The notes under the pieces are model-generated. The model did not search any database. It saw nothing but the letters and a program-made list of their open reading frames with translations, and was not told the DNA's origin. From assembly GCA_024500155.1 (NCBI GenBank), contig CM044860.1:1658501-1722500 (forward strand): 64,000 nt of DNA. The letters run 5' to 3'. Below are positions 35,887 to 47,901 of the stretch, piece after piece. The stretch comes from Chenopodium formosanum (lineage: Eukaryota; Streptophyta; Magnoliopsida; Caryophyllales; Amaranthaceae). How positions within the stretch are numbered: position 1 is the first letter of the stretch; each line of letters starts with the position of its first letter. Position numbers and translations under genes: made by a program.

Positions 35887-36146
35887 TTCTCTCCGTTCCA
35901 CAATACATGAGACGTTGGCTTTTTTTTCACTATTCATGCATTAGGTTTGACCATAATTTTTTACTAACATAATAAAAATATATTTTAGCACAAAATATGT
36001 TCTTAGATAGGTTTTAATATAAAGTTTCATAATATAATTTTTAAAATAATTTTCATTAATATTAAATTATATATCAATAAAGTCAAATTAATGCTTTAAC
36101 AAGTGTACAGTGTTTCATTGTGTCATGTATTATGGGACAGATGGAG
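35887..36146. mobile_element. Stowaway-like MITE
   Basis: Left end CTCTCCGTTCCACAATACAT pairs with right end ATGTATTATGGGACAGATGGAG, flanked by TA. The inner sequence is AT-rich, about 260 bp. Confidence 0.7.
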
Positions 36147-36202
36147 TACTCCGTAATAGAGCATACAAGTCCTAGAGGAACCCCCACACTTAATACGAAG
36201 TA

Positions 36203-36511
36203 CTCCTTCCATTTTGAAATACTTGCTCCACTTTTCTTTTTCGGCCGTTTTAAAATACTTGCTCCATTTTCTTATTTGGAAAGTTTTTAGAATATTTAAT
36301 TCATTTCTCTCATCTAATGAACCCAACATAAATCATACGGAGTATTTTATTAATTCATTTTCTCTCTCTTCCAATTATCTCCACTACTTTTGCTTTTTAC
36401 AATTTTTTATTTTTCCACATACCCCACTACCTCCATATTTTATTATTTCTCCAATTTATCCTAAAACCTTGCGCATGAAAAAATGGAATAAGTATTTAAA
36501 GACGGAGGGAG
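36203..36511. mobile_element. Stowaway-like MITE
   Basis: CTCCTTCCATTTTGAAATAC at the left pairs with GTATTTAAAGACGGAGGGAG at the right, with TA on both sides. The interior repeats the AAATACTTGCTCCA unit twice. It lies about 270 bases upstream of the DUF1295 start codon, so it may sit in that promoter. Confidence 0.75.
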
Positions 36512-36778
36512 TATTTATTAAGGATGTGCACTTTATGCAAGCAATGTAGAAAAGAGTGGCAAAAAAACAATCAATTGAATTTGATTTTTCAACATCTCAC
36601 TTCCTCACAAGTGATCATTTTCATGGAGTTATATAAATCCCTCCTAACAAACCTCTATTTGTCACTCCAAAAACCCCCCAAATTCCCAATTTCTCGTCAT
36701 CCCCTTATCCTCACAAACCCAGAAAAACCCACCAATTTCATTACAATTCCCCAAATTCAAAACCATAATTTATCAAAT

Positions 36779-38260
36779 ATGGGTAAAACTAAAAGCAACC
36801 ATAGCAACCTTAAAAATGCAATCATAGCATTCTTAGCCCCTCTTCCTTCCATCTTCTTCTACATGTATTTTCTCAAGCATTATTCTGATTCTGAGCATTC
36901 TCTCTCTTCCATTTGGTCATGGTGCTACCAACACCCTTTCCTCCTTGCCAATCTCTTCTTCTTCTTCAACATCAATGTCATGTTCTGGGCTATTGGTCAT
37001 CTCCAATCCAGCCACTGGGTATGATCACTACTTCTTAAATTTTTAATTTTAGTAGTTATTTTGAAAGAATTGTTGAATTTAGATTCTGGGGTTTGTTTAT
37101 ATTATGTTGTTTGTGAGTATAAGATGTTTAAGGGTGTGAAATTTGGTTAAATTATACAAATTTTAGGGAAATGTACTTATTTTTTGAAATTTTTTGTGGG
37201 GTTTGATTTTGGGTGCAGATGATTGATCCATATTGGACAGTGATTCCATTGCTACTAGCTTACTACTATGCAACTCACCCAATAGCAACTTATAATATGT
37301 GGAGGTCCAGAATTGTTGTAATGTTGACATTTCTATGGAGTTTAAGGCTTTCTCATAACTATTTTCGCCGCGAAAATTGGCAATGGGGTGCTAGGGAGGA
37401 CTGGCGTTTCACTGATATGCGCCAACAGTATGGCAAAAATTGGTGGTGGGTCTCCTTTTTTGCCATCTATTTTGCTCAGCAGGTATATTTCTTACTTTTC
37501 CATGTATTTTTTGTTTTACTTTTAAGATGTTTATATAAAGATTGAGTTGTTCTGATGCAAAAATATGTGTGTTCAAGTTGATCCAATGATTCGAGGCCGA
37601 ATTTTACGTGATTCTATTTCAGTTGTGTGATCTTAAGGAAAATGTGCAAGTATGATTTTGTTGTTAAATGCAGTAGATTTGAAAGCAATGTATGCTTCTT
37701 TAGTAGAGTTAAGGTTCAGCTCTCTTTATAAGGATCTATAGGAGACTAAGACTGAGAAATTTCTATATGTATTACAGATTTTTTTGATGGGATTAACCTT
37801 GCCCTACTACACCATACACACTGTTGAAGCACCATGGAGCATTTGGGATATTGTAGCCATTGCTGTGTGCTTGGCTGGTATAGTTGTTGCTTACTATGCT
37901 GACACTCAGCTTCATGAGTTTTCCACCAAGAATGCAGAGTTGAAGGCTTCTGGGAAGCCGATCTTACCCACTTTGGAGGATGGATTGTGGAAATACTCAC
38001 GGCATCCAAACTACTTTGGGGAGCAGCTGTGGTGGTGGGGACTTGGAATTTTTGCATGGAGCCTTGGACAAGGGTGGATATTCGTAGGAGCCTTTGTTAA
38101 TACCTTGTGCTTAGCTTATGTGACTGTTCTGGTTGAGGAGAGAATGCTTAAGCAATCCTTCAGAGCTGAAGCATACCGACAATACCAAAAGACCACCTCA
38201 GTTTGGATCCCATGGTTCAAGTCATCATCCCTTGAAGAGACAAAAGATAAGACCAAATAG
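36779..38260 (+). CDS. DUF1295 / steroid 5-alpha-reductase-like membrane protein
   Basis: Three exons in phase: 36779-37018, 37219-37482 and 37778-38260, giving 328 residues. The start MGKTKS is preferred over an upstream in-frame ATG (36623) whose extra residues are Pro/Asn-rich and not membrane-like. Several hydrophobic segments: IIAFLAPLPSIFFYMYFL, FLLANLFFFFNINVMFWAIG, VIPLLLAYYYA, a segment after the QQ at the exon 2-3 junction, and IVAIAVCLAGIVVAYYAD. The conserved C-terminal signature LWKYSRHPNYFGEQLWWWG, then EERML and YRQYQKTTSVWIPWF, matches the DUF1295/isoprenylcysteine methyltransferase-like superfamily, in which these residues bind cofactor. Exact reaction unknown; an NADPH-linked reductase role is inference. 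Confidence 0.88.
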
Positions 38261-40297
38261 TATCCTTATTGGATTCCCTCGAAGTTTCACTTTGTAATTG
38301 TGTGTTCCTATTCCTCTTTGGCTCTTTCTGAGTTATATAATGATTCATGAATGTTGCTTATTTGATAAAAAGGGTTCCTTAGCTTGTGTGTTTTTTAAGG
38401 TTTTTTCCTTAGATTTTTGCTCCTGTCTTACCAATCTTATGTATGCAATTGTATAGATCAATTGAGTTTTCTTCTTATCTCGATTTGTCCATTAAGTGTT
38501 GAACAAAAATGCAAAATTCTATCTTTCTAGTACCAGCTGTACACTTTCACACTAATACTTAAAGTGTGCTAAATCTATACAAGATAGTCTGATTAGTTAG
38601 GGGTAAGGCTAACAGCCACTAGATCTAGGATTCACTTTTGATTTCATTCCACAATACTGCATGCCTGATCAGTCTTAATTTCCTCATTGATTCCACTGAC
38701 CATGTGTCATTTTTTATGGGATCCTATATAGCTTTGTACAAGAAAATAATGTAGGTCAATGCTGCAAAACTATGGTATATTTCTACTGTATAGATCTGTA
38801 CTTGTGCGACTTGTGTCTATAACTATTACTGATGTGAGCCTGATTGGCTTTTTGAGTCAGCCGATGAAGAAGCATCAGGAGAAAGTAAGTGTTAGATTGT
38901 AGTATAAGATGCTCTGGGGAACCAAGTGTGCAGTGGATTAAACTTCATCAGCAAGGACTTGGGAGGGATTGATGGATTTATTTGGAAAATATATAGATGG
39001 TCACCTTTAGACCAACAAATTAAAAAGTCATTTAACCATGGATATCAAAGCTCCTTAAACCACCCCTTCTTCAAAAATTTTGTGCATGCAGTTTCCTACT
39101 GAATAAAATATAAGCGATTTCATATCTAATCAAACCTTCAACATAGGAAATCATTTGTGTCATACAGCATAATTGAGCAGGATTTTATCTGAACATCATG
39201 CAGCCAGCATTGCTATGAAATTATTGAAGCTCTCTCTTATAACACGCTTGTCATCTTCGTTCTCAAATATGCATTTCAGCAAATGCTCAGCATTTTATTG
39301 GACTGATCTGCTTTTGTTTTACTGTATAACACTTTTAGAGGCCATCTAGTTGTTCAATGGCTCTAACTTGAATCAGACAACGAAATCAAATACAGTATTA
39401 GAAAGATCTATTCCTGGGGTAGCCATTCAAAGTGCTGGTAACTTTGAAAAGTGCTGGTAACTTTGAGTTAGCTTTATTACTGTTCTACAAAGAACTAAGA
39501 TTAATATATATCTTTTTTTAGTTGCTCATTCCTATCCATCAAGGGGTAAATTCTCTCATCTGTCGGACCTTCTCTGTTTCTTTCAACAGTTTCTACAGTC
39601 TATACACTAGAAAAATTTCTCCTTCGTAGATATGTCATATTTGACTTTTGCAAAAGGTTATGTATATTTGCCATGTTCATGACTATAAATAGGCAATAAA
39701 TTCTTTAAGGCAGAAAAAGTACAAGTAATAAATTCTTTTACCATAGTAATTATTTTACACATAAATTCTTAGTTAATGTTAATGCTGTATGAGTGCTGTG
39801 TACTGGCTGACCAATGTGTTATATGATATGACATATTGTTCTGTGACTCGTTCAGCATGAGGTTGCAAGTCATTCTGTTGTCTTGTAATAAGAATTAGAT
39901 TCTGTTCAAAATAAGGATATGCCTTGTTTTGCATCGTATTCAAAATGGCAATGAAGAAAATTACTTAACTTCTGGTAATTGTAGAGTGCCAGCCGAAAAA
40001 CATGATCACCTGTGCAGTCACTGGATTGACGAACATGTGTGACGTTGACAATCTTTGCTCTGATTTTCAACTGTGTGGTCTGTCTGGACTCTGGAGAATC
40101 AACACAAAGGCAAGCGAATGATAATAAAAGTGTATATAAGAATTTTTTTATTAGAAAAGCAAATGATGTGACACTATCAGTTTAACCTTTATCCTTTCAT
40201 TTGTATGTGCTTATATACCACTGCATGTAGATCAGTCTGCTCAAGCTTTTTGTCGTAGTAAAAAACAATTGACAAAAAAGAAAGCATAAACTTCCAG
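38261..40297. other. intergenic DNA, partly duplicated upstream of the second WAT1 gene
   Basis: No gene seen. The last 500 bases or so (from about 39800) share blocks such as GTGTTATATGATATGACATA and AGGATATGCCTTGTTTT with the region upstream of 44294. The WAT1 duplication therefore included promoter sequence. Confidence 0.6.
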
Positions 40298-42291
40298 ATG
40301 GTAAGATGTCAGAAATGGAAGCCTGTTGTTGTCATACTGATTATTTACTTTGTGATGGCTGTTTTAAACCTTTTATTTAAGAAAATCCTTGATGAGGGAA
40401 AGAGTCATTTAGTTATAGTAACATATCGACTAACCACTGCTGCAATTTTTCTGATGCCTATTGCCTACTTCCATGAAAGGTATTTGTGTGAGCACAATTC
40501 TTGATTCATAAAAGAAAATAGGTGCAGGGAATTAATGTCTTGAATTCTTGATTGTTGTTACAGGAGAAGAGGTCTGAATGTTAAGCTCACAACTCCAATC
40601 TTATGCTATCTCTTCGTCAGTGCTTTAATTGGGTGAGTAAGAAAATTATGTTCAAATACTAATTTTTGCTTCTGTTTTTTCTTCATTGTACCATTTTGTT
40701 TTTTCTTCGAGCTTGCAACTCAAATGTAGAAACGTAATTGAAAAGAATAAGATGTTTACAGGGCAACACTCACCCAGTATCTGTTTCTTCTTGGAATCCA
40801 ATGCACATCTGCTGCCTTTGCCACTGCCTTCTCCAACATGACTCCTGTCTTCACTTTCCTTTTGGCTATACTACTAGGGTAGGAACTCTTAATTTTACTT
40901 TGTCTAGTAGGAGTTTGCTGAAAGGAAAATTATGTAACTTTTTTCAGCTTTTCTCAGGCAAGAAAGTGTGAACTTTAAAAGCACTGGCAAGATAGCTAAA
41001 GTGTTGGGTTCAATTATCTGCATCGGGGGAGTTCTTTTAATGATCTTGTACAGAGGAATTCCACTTAACAAAGCAACGTACTCAAGGACTTTTCTATACA
41101 ATGCTAATAACTTGAGTATGTTTGGTAAGATTGATGACAAGCATAGATGGATCCTTGGATCGATTTTCCTTGTGCTCAGCATCTTATGCTGGTCTGGCTG
41201 GTTCCTTATACAATCAAGCATTGGCAAAAGATATCCATGCAAGTATACGAGCACTGCTTTGATGTCTGCTTTTGGGGCTGTTCAGTCAGCAATCTTATGC
41301 TTTGCCATCAATAGGAATATGTCCGTATGGATTTTTACTGGAAAGCTGCAGATCTTTACTGTCCTTGCTGCTGTAAGTATGATTTGACCTCCTTTTCTTA
41401 ATGTGGTAAACTAGTGAATTGTAATCTACTAGTTTTTGAATCAAAATATCGTTCTTTTTTACATTTAAATATTTGTTGAAAATGATTAGTAAAGCACTAT
41501 CGAAGGCTAGACTAATTGTTATAACAGGGATGACTTAATGTATTTTCAGAAACTGCCTTTATGCATTTTGTAGAACCAAAGACATCAAATAGGGTAGGAA
41601 GTTTTTACTTTTACGAGAATTTTGAGCAAGATAAATCATTATTGTGCAAATTGCAGGGAGTTTTAGGATCAGGGCTATGCTATGTTGGGATATCCTGGTG
41701 TGTTGAACAGAGGGGCCCAGTCTTTACATCAGCATTCATCCCTTCAATACAGATATATATATTATTAATGGATTTAGCCTTCTTTCATGAACAAATTTAC
41801 CTTGGAAGGTTTGTTTCTTTCATTTTGTTTCTGAATTTCCCTAATACTAATACTTCTTTATCCCTAATATCCATTACTAGGAGTTAATGTCATATTTAAC
41901 AAGGGGAACAAAGGTAGAAACTGAGTGCTTTATTTGACTATTCAAAGCTAGTTATCATGTACAAAAAGATTTTTCTTTTACTATTTTTCTAACTGAGAAT
42001 TTCAGACAGGGGGAATATTGTATAAATTCAAATTTTCCTTTTTGTTTTACTTATTTTTTTTTAAAAAAAGTATTTAATCAATAGTACTCATTCCCCTCTG
42101 CTTTCTGGGATGTTAACAGTGTTATAGGATCAATTCTGATGATTTGTGGTCTCTATATTCTTCTGTGGGGTAAAAGCAGAGAGGCATCACAAGAAAACTT
42201 AATCAAGCCAGCTGAGGCAGTGCAATGCAATGAAAGTTCTGCAACTGCAATTGACATTATTCATGTCACCAGTTCTGGATGCTCCTCTTAG
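40298..42291 (+). CDS. WAT1-related (EamA/DMT) transporter, copy 1
   Basis: Six exons in phase: 40298-40479, 40564-40632, 40762-40878, 40958-41372, 41657-41808 and 42120-42291, giving 368 residues. About ten hydrophobic segments are arranged as two EamA repeats, for example VVVILIIYFVMAVLNLLFKK at the start, then AKVLGSIICIGGVLLMILYRG, SIFLVLSILCWSGWFLIQSS, GVLGSGLCYVGISWCVEQRG, and VIGSILMICGLYILLWGKS at the end. Plant WAT1/UMAMIT proteins move amino acids, auxin or related metabolites across the plasma membrane, vacuole or plastid envelope. Substrate and membrane cannot be deduced here. Tandem paralogue of the gene at 44294-46327, with the same exon lengths except small differences in exons 2 and 4. 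Confidence 0.9.
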
Positions 42292-44293
42292 TTTGGTTTC
42301 ACTCATCTATGCTCTGGAATTTATATAAAACTTCATGTCATTTAAACCTACGTGAGATTTTTGGTCTAATTAAAGAATACTCACTTTGAAATATCCAGCT
42401 TTGGCATACTATGGACCTTAGTCACTGCTTACAAATTTTCAATTATTTAAATTAATATGAATTTTCAAGATGTTCTTCCAAAAATGCTATCCATCATAGA
42501 TATCAATTTGTATCTTTATAATATTATGAGCAACATATATCGTATTAAAATGTTTAACACTTTAGTGAAAAACAAAAACAAATTTCAGATATTATTCAAC
42601 CTCCCTCTAGTTGTGAGAATAATTGTCATCCATGTTTGTACTCTTCCCACCTCCACCTCCCCCTCTTTGCTCCTTCCTCTCCCTAGCTTTTACTTTCCTC
42701 CATGTGATGCCTTGGTCACCATTGTTATATTAGCTAATAGTTAATTATTGCTAATGTTGAGCCATGGATGGGAGCCTACTTTCCTCCTAATAGGAGAGCG
42801 ATATATAAATAATCCAGAACCACCTCACCATCTATGGTTCCAGTTATTATCATGGCATCTAAGATAACTATTTCCCTACAGCTTTATTCTTTGAAGTGGT
42901 ATATCATATTCAACAAATTCTGGATCAGTATTGAGCCTATTGTATATTCCAGTAATCCTATCTTAAAGATAATGATTTCTGTTATAGTATTGATATAGAA
43001 CTTAGTTATTTACTTCTTTTTAGCAAGTCATATTATTTACTGATACATGGTACAATGCTTTCTCTGACACTCTGACATATTATTTTAACAATTAATTTGG
43101 AAAATTTTATCATGTAAATCATCTGGGTGAAAGTATTTTGAACACCAATATAAGATGCTCGATTGAAAGTGGTTTAATGTGGCATAGGATTGTTGGTCAG
43201 GACCAGAAAGGCAATTTTCCCTCATTTAGCAGAAGTATGGATACATGCCATATTGCCATTAATGGCAGTGGGTTTGACACTAACTATACTAGCTCTCTTT
43301 ACCAAACACTACTCAGTCTAGCCTAAATAAAGCAATTAATCTCATGTTAGTTCTGTGAGGCCAACAGCCATATGGCATATTGAAGCTGTGTTTGTTATCC
43401 TATATTCTGCTAGTTCTCTAATTAATAATATAAGCATAGAGTCATAGACAGCATTTGACTACACTAACTAGCATCCAATGTACTACATAAAGTTTTTGAG
43501 ATTCTTTGGTCATTCAAAGACAATAATTCTTGTATCAGCAATAAAACAAGTACCTGAAAGATATGTTTGTAACTTTTGTAAGGTGCCGCAGAGTGGTGAT
43601 ATTGGAAGTCTTAAAGAAAATTTGTGTTTCTGACATATTTACCAAATCCTACTTTTGCTAGATGTTCTACTTTCTTCAGCATGTGCACATCTCTGTATCT
43701 GGAAACAGTATCCTAACACATATTATTCTTAGATTCACTAATAGCAAGTGCAAATATGTACATATGCTGTATAATCTTATTTAATGGCTTCTAAATGTGT
43801 TATATGATATGACATATTATTCTTGTTGGTTAATTGCACTTGAGGCTATTCCGTTTTTGGTCATTCTGCTGTCTTGTTGTTAGAATAGGATTCCGTCAAA
43901 AAGAAGGATATGCCTTGTTTTACATCACACTCTAAATGGAAATGAAGAACATCTCCTAATCTGGTAAGTATAAAGTGATTCATGATCACTCTATGAGGTT
44001 ATTAGATGATGACGAAGGCATGTGACCTTGGCAAACTTCACTGTAGTTTGAACTGTTGGGAAGGATCAACCAAAAGTTAAACAAAAATAGAATATAAATT
44101 GTGTTGATGTGAACTTCTTTCTTGAAAAAGCAGATGATGTGACATGTCTGGTTTTAGTGTTACTGTTTCTTATTTGCTATTTCTTTCCTGAATATAAGAT
44201 GTTTGAGTGTTAACATTGCTGGGGTTTGATCAGTCTGGCTAACATTTGCTACAAAAGGCAACAAAGAAGGAAGGAAAAGGTGTAACCTAGCCT
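42292..44293. other. intergenic DNA between the WAT1 paralogues
   Basis: About 2 kb without a supported gene. Short plus frames at 42457-42744 and 43138-43326 lack features. The part after about 43790 is a diverged copy of the upstream region of copy 1. Confidence 0.55.
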
Positions 44294-46006
44294 ATGGCGG
44301 GATATCAGCAATGGAAGCCTGTTGCAGTAATATTGGCTGTTTACTTTGTGATTGCAGTATTGAACATGTTATTAAAGAAGATTCTTGACGAGGGTACAAA
44401 TCAGTTGGTTATAATCACATACAGACTGACTTCTGCTTCAATATTTTTGGCACCCATTGCCTACTTCTGTGAGAGGTAAATCATCTGCAAACATTGTTTG
44501 AATTGACTTGTTATGTGCAACAAACCCTGATGTAAATAAGTCTATAGAAAACATTGGTTAAAAAATCAATGTGGGTGCTAAGGTATGTACTGTGTTTTCA
44601 GGCAAAGTGGAGTAAAGCTCACAATTTCAATCTTATGCTATACCTTCTTCAGTGCTCTCATTGGGTGAGAGAAAACAGTTGTTTCTTACATACTTGATGT
44701 TGGTTTCCCCTTCCCCTTTTGAAATAATGAAATTTTTGTTCTTTGAGATGCCTTGCTTAAACTGTGGAGAATTGGTGAATTGATGGTTGTTTTCAGGGCA
44801 ACACTCACTCAGTACCTGTTTCTTCTTGGGACACAATACACATCTGCTGTATTTGCTAGTGCATTCGCTAATATGAGCCCTGTATTCACTTTCCTTTTGG
44901 CTTTACCTCTAGGGTGAGATGAAGTTTCACATTCCTAATAGCACATTTAGCACCTGTTGTAAAAATATCATAAGTCGTAACTGCATTGAGCTTTTGCAGG
45001 CAAGAGAAAGTGAACTTGAGAAGCAAATATGGTATAGCTAAAGTGTTTGGGTCACTTACTTGCATCGGTGGAGCTATACTACTCATCCTATACAGAGGAA
45101 TTCCACTGTCCACATATCATGCTAAGCATTTGAGTACGCCTTCTAAGTCTGTCAGCAAGGAAAAATGGATTCTTGGTTCAATTTTCCTTCTGTCAAGCGC
45201 CGTGTGTTGGTCTGGATGGTTTCTTATACAGTCAAAGATTGGCAAGAAATACCCACATAAATATTCGAGCACAGCCTTGATGTCATCTTTTGGTGCTGTT
45301 CAATCAGCAATTCTATGCTTTGCCACCAACAGAGACATTACAATATGGATTGAGGGGAAAGCTGCAAATCTTTACTGTGCTATTTGCTGTAAGTATGAAT
45401 TATTATTTGCTGCAATCATAGTTTTTAGTCTCACTATCGAAGTTAATATGCCAATATCAATATTTAGCATAAATTAGTTAATCAGTAATTCACTATCAAA
45501 GGTCCCGCCTATTATTTCTTTTGGGATTACTTTGAAGGATTCTCAAAATCTTCCTTTATGCACCAGAGAAACACATCAATTTCCAAGATATTCTTTCCTG
45601 TAAGCTAAGGTTTAAGTTGATAGCATATATTTTTGTAAATAAGATTATGCTTTAAGAACATGAAGAAATCTGTTGATGTTTTTAAAAATGCAGGGAATAT
45701 TGGGTTCAGGACTATGTTATGTTGGTATGTCATGGTGCGTTGAACAGAAGGGCCCAGTGTTTACTGCAGCATTCAGCCCTTTCATACCAATTTTTGTTAC
45801 CATAATGGATTTCGCCTTCTTTCATGAACAAATTTATCTTGGAAGGTCTGTTTTCTTCGCTTTGTTACATAATAAGTACTCCTTCCATCCCATTTGAAAG
45901 TTACAATCAGGGAAGAAAGAAAGAGCGGATTGGTGTGATATGTTACGAGTAACTTACAACTCAAAACATACAAAAATGACATATATAAATGGAACAGATT
46001 TCCCTC

Positions 46007-46045
<39 letters not shown>

Positions 46046-46327
46046 TAAATGGAACAGATCGTATGGAATTAAAATTAAAATTAAAATTTTCTAGTTGCTT
46101 TGCTTTCTTTTGATCAAATTCATAGTTCTCATTTTGATTTATGTGTTGTTAACAGTGTTATAGGATCCATCATGGTCATATGTGGTCTGTATATGCTATT
46201 GTTGGGTAAAAGTAATGAAGCGCAACCTAACATCAATAGACCAGCTGAAGCAGTGGAATGCCATGGAAATTCTGCAACTGCGTTGAACACGATCCGAGTC
46301 TCCTCCAATTCAGAATGCCCCTTGTAG
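44294..46327 (+). pseudogene. WAT1-related (EamA) transporter, copy 2, probable frameshift in exon 4
   Basis: The same six-exon structure as copy 1: 44294-44475, 44602-44664, 44797-44913, 45000-45388, 45694-45845 and 46156-46327. Exons 1-3, 5 and 6 are intact and closely similar (AVLNMLLKKILDEG, FLLGTQYTSAVFASAF, GILGSGLCYVGMSWCVEQKG). In exon 4, copy 1 has six bases between TGGATT and GGAAAG where copy 2 has four (45352-45355). Spliced at the conserved GTAAGT, exon 5 would be read out of frame and soon stop. If the intron were retained, the frame would stop at 45477, giving about 280 residues without the last four membrane segments. This is either a recent pseudogene, a truncated transporter or a base error; the rest shows little decay. 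Confidence 0.75.
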
Positions 46328-46907
46328 CTTAATTTGATGTATTTGTTCTCAAAACAATAACATTACCAAGTTCTTTGGAAATTAGTAAAACCTTTTGGAA
46401 CCATTGTTAAACCAATTTGTATTGTATTTGCTACAAAAGTATAGCAACAATGCTCTTTTTCAGAAAACTGCTTAATTAAAAATAAATAAATAAATAAATA
46501 AGTTTTCCCAGTTGAGCAATTCAAAGTTACTTATGCTACACTGTACAGAGTACTCATTTTGAAGTACTTTTATAATTCGTATTGTTTTAGTATAGATATG
46601 AGTTTGTGTAATTAATGTATTAGCTCAATTTTCCCCTTCCAAAAAAACAAAGAATGTTTGCTTTTGTTGTGATGTTAGAACAACTTATTAAGTCTATAAT
46701 ACTACGTATATTTATTGGTTTATCGTCTACATTTGTAATCTATTCAATAATCTTGCTTGAAACTCGAGATCATATATTCTTAGACTAGAGCGTAGCTTTC
46801 ATTGCATAATCTAATAAGACCACATTTAAGTATATAATTAACCAGTTATCTAAAATTTTGAGGGGTGTTACTCAAAACTTGTGATCAAATCCCATATATA
46901 TTTATTA
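46328..46907. other. 3' region of WAT1 copy 2 and AT-rich spacer
   Basis: Likely 3' UTR followed by AT-rich DNA with a short (TAAA)n repeat near 46480-46500. No gene. Confidence 0.5.
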
Positions 46908-47222
46908 CTCCCTTCGTTTTTAAATACTTGTTCCATTTCTCCATGCGCAGAGTTTTGAGAGAAATTGTAAAAAAATAATACAATATGAAAGTAGTGGGTA
47001 CGTGGAAGACTAAATTTGAAAAAAAAAAAAAAAAAAAAGCAAAAGTAGTGGAGAGAATTGGGGGAGAGAGAATATGAAATTTATAAAATATGATTCATAG
47101 TGGGTCCACTAGGTAAGAGAAACTAATTAAATATTGTAAAAAATTTCCAAATAAAAAATTGGGGCAAGTATTTAAAAACGGCCGAAAAGGAAAGTGGAGC
47201 AAGTATTTAAAAACGGAGGGAG
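46908..47222. mobile_element. Stowaway-like MITE
   Basis: CTCCCTTCGTTTTTAAATAC at the left and GTATTTAAAAACGGAGGGAG at the right form a near-perfect inverted repeat with TA on both sides; about 315 bp. A second internal AAGTATTTAAAAACGG block lies near the right end. Closely resembles the element at 36203-36511. Confidence 0.8.
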
Positions 47223-47225
47223 TAG

Positions 47226-47671
47226 TAGGGGTGTTTATTCGGTTTTCGGTTTGGATTTTGGTCAAACCCAATCCGATCCGAAATAAAATTCGATTTTTAA
47301 TTTTCAAATCCAATCCGATCCGAATTTCTCATCAGTCCAATCCGAATTAAAATATATTGCAAATTTTTAGGGTCTAAAGTGATTATAAAAATAAAAAAGC
47401 AATTATAAATTTGTACACTATTAATACAAGTATTGAAAACATAGTTTTACATAATTTATATTAATGTAATTATCAACATAATTTTACATAATTAGTATAA
47501 ATAATCAATATTTGTAAAAGTATGGTTTCATATTTTGATTAATTCGGTTTTTTGAATCCAAAAAAGATCAATCCAATCCAATTCGAATTGAAATTTAGAT
47601 CCAATCTAAATTAATAATTCAATTTAGATTAGATTGAATTTTGATTTTTATTTGAATAATGGACACCCATA
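47226..47671. mobile_element. hAT-like MITE with 8-bp target duplication
   Basis: Left end TAGGGGTGTTTATTCGG pairs with the reverse complement of the right end (TATGGGTGTCCATTATTC). The flanks GGGAGTAG (47218-47225) and GAGAGTAG (47672-47679) form an 8-bp duplication with one mismatch, as expected for hAT elements. It inserted at the very edge of the Stowaway-like element at 46908-47222. The interior consists of CCAATCCGA/TTCGGTTT repeats without coding capacity. Confidence 0.55.
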
Positions 47672-47901
47672 GAGAGTAGTACTTAAATTTTCCGTATAAA
47701 GTGTATTTAAAGTCTAACAAAGGCCCAACCAATAAATCGAGAGATAAGACAGTGGGCCATTACATTATAACCCAAATTTCTCCTACTATCGTCTTCCACT
47801 CTTCCCCGAGTCAAACTAAAACCCTAGTTAACGCCTCTTCTTCCGACCTCCGTTTTCCGACTGCCATACCTTAAATCCTCCCAGAATTCTAGAGAGAGAA
47901 A

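Noticed and set aside
36623..36778. Upstream ATG extending the DUF1295 protein by about 52 residues
   Set aside because: The extra residues are Pro/Asn-rich and not like the family N-terminus; the downstream ATG is in a better position before the first membrane segment.
45360..45480. Rescue of WAT1 copy 2 by an alternative donor (for example GTGCTA near 45377)
   Set aside because: Phase counting shows it also leaves exon 5 out of frame.
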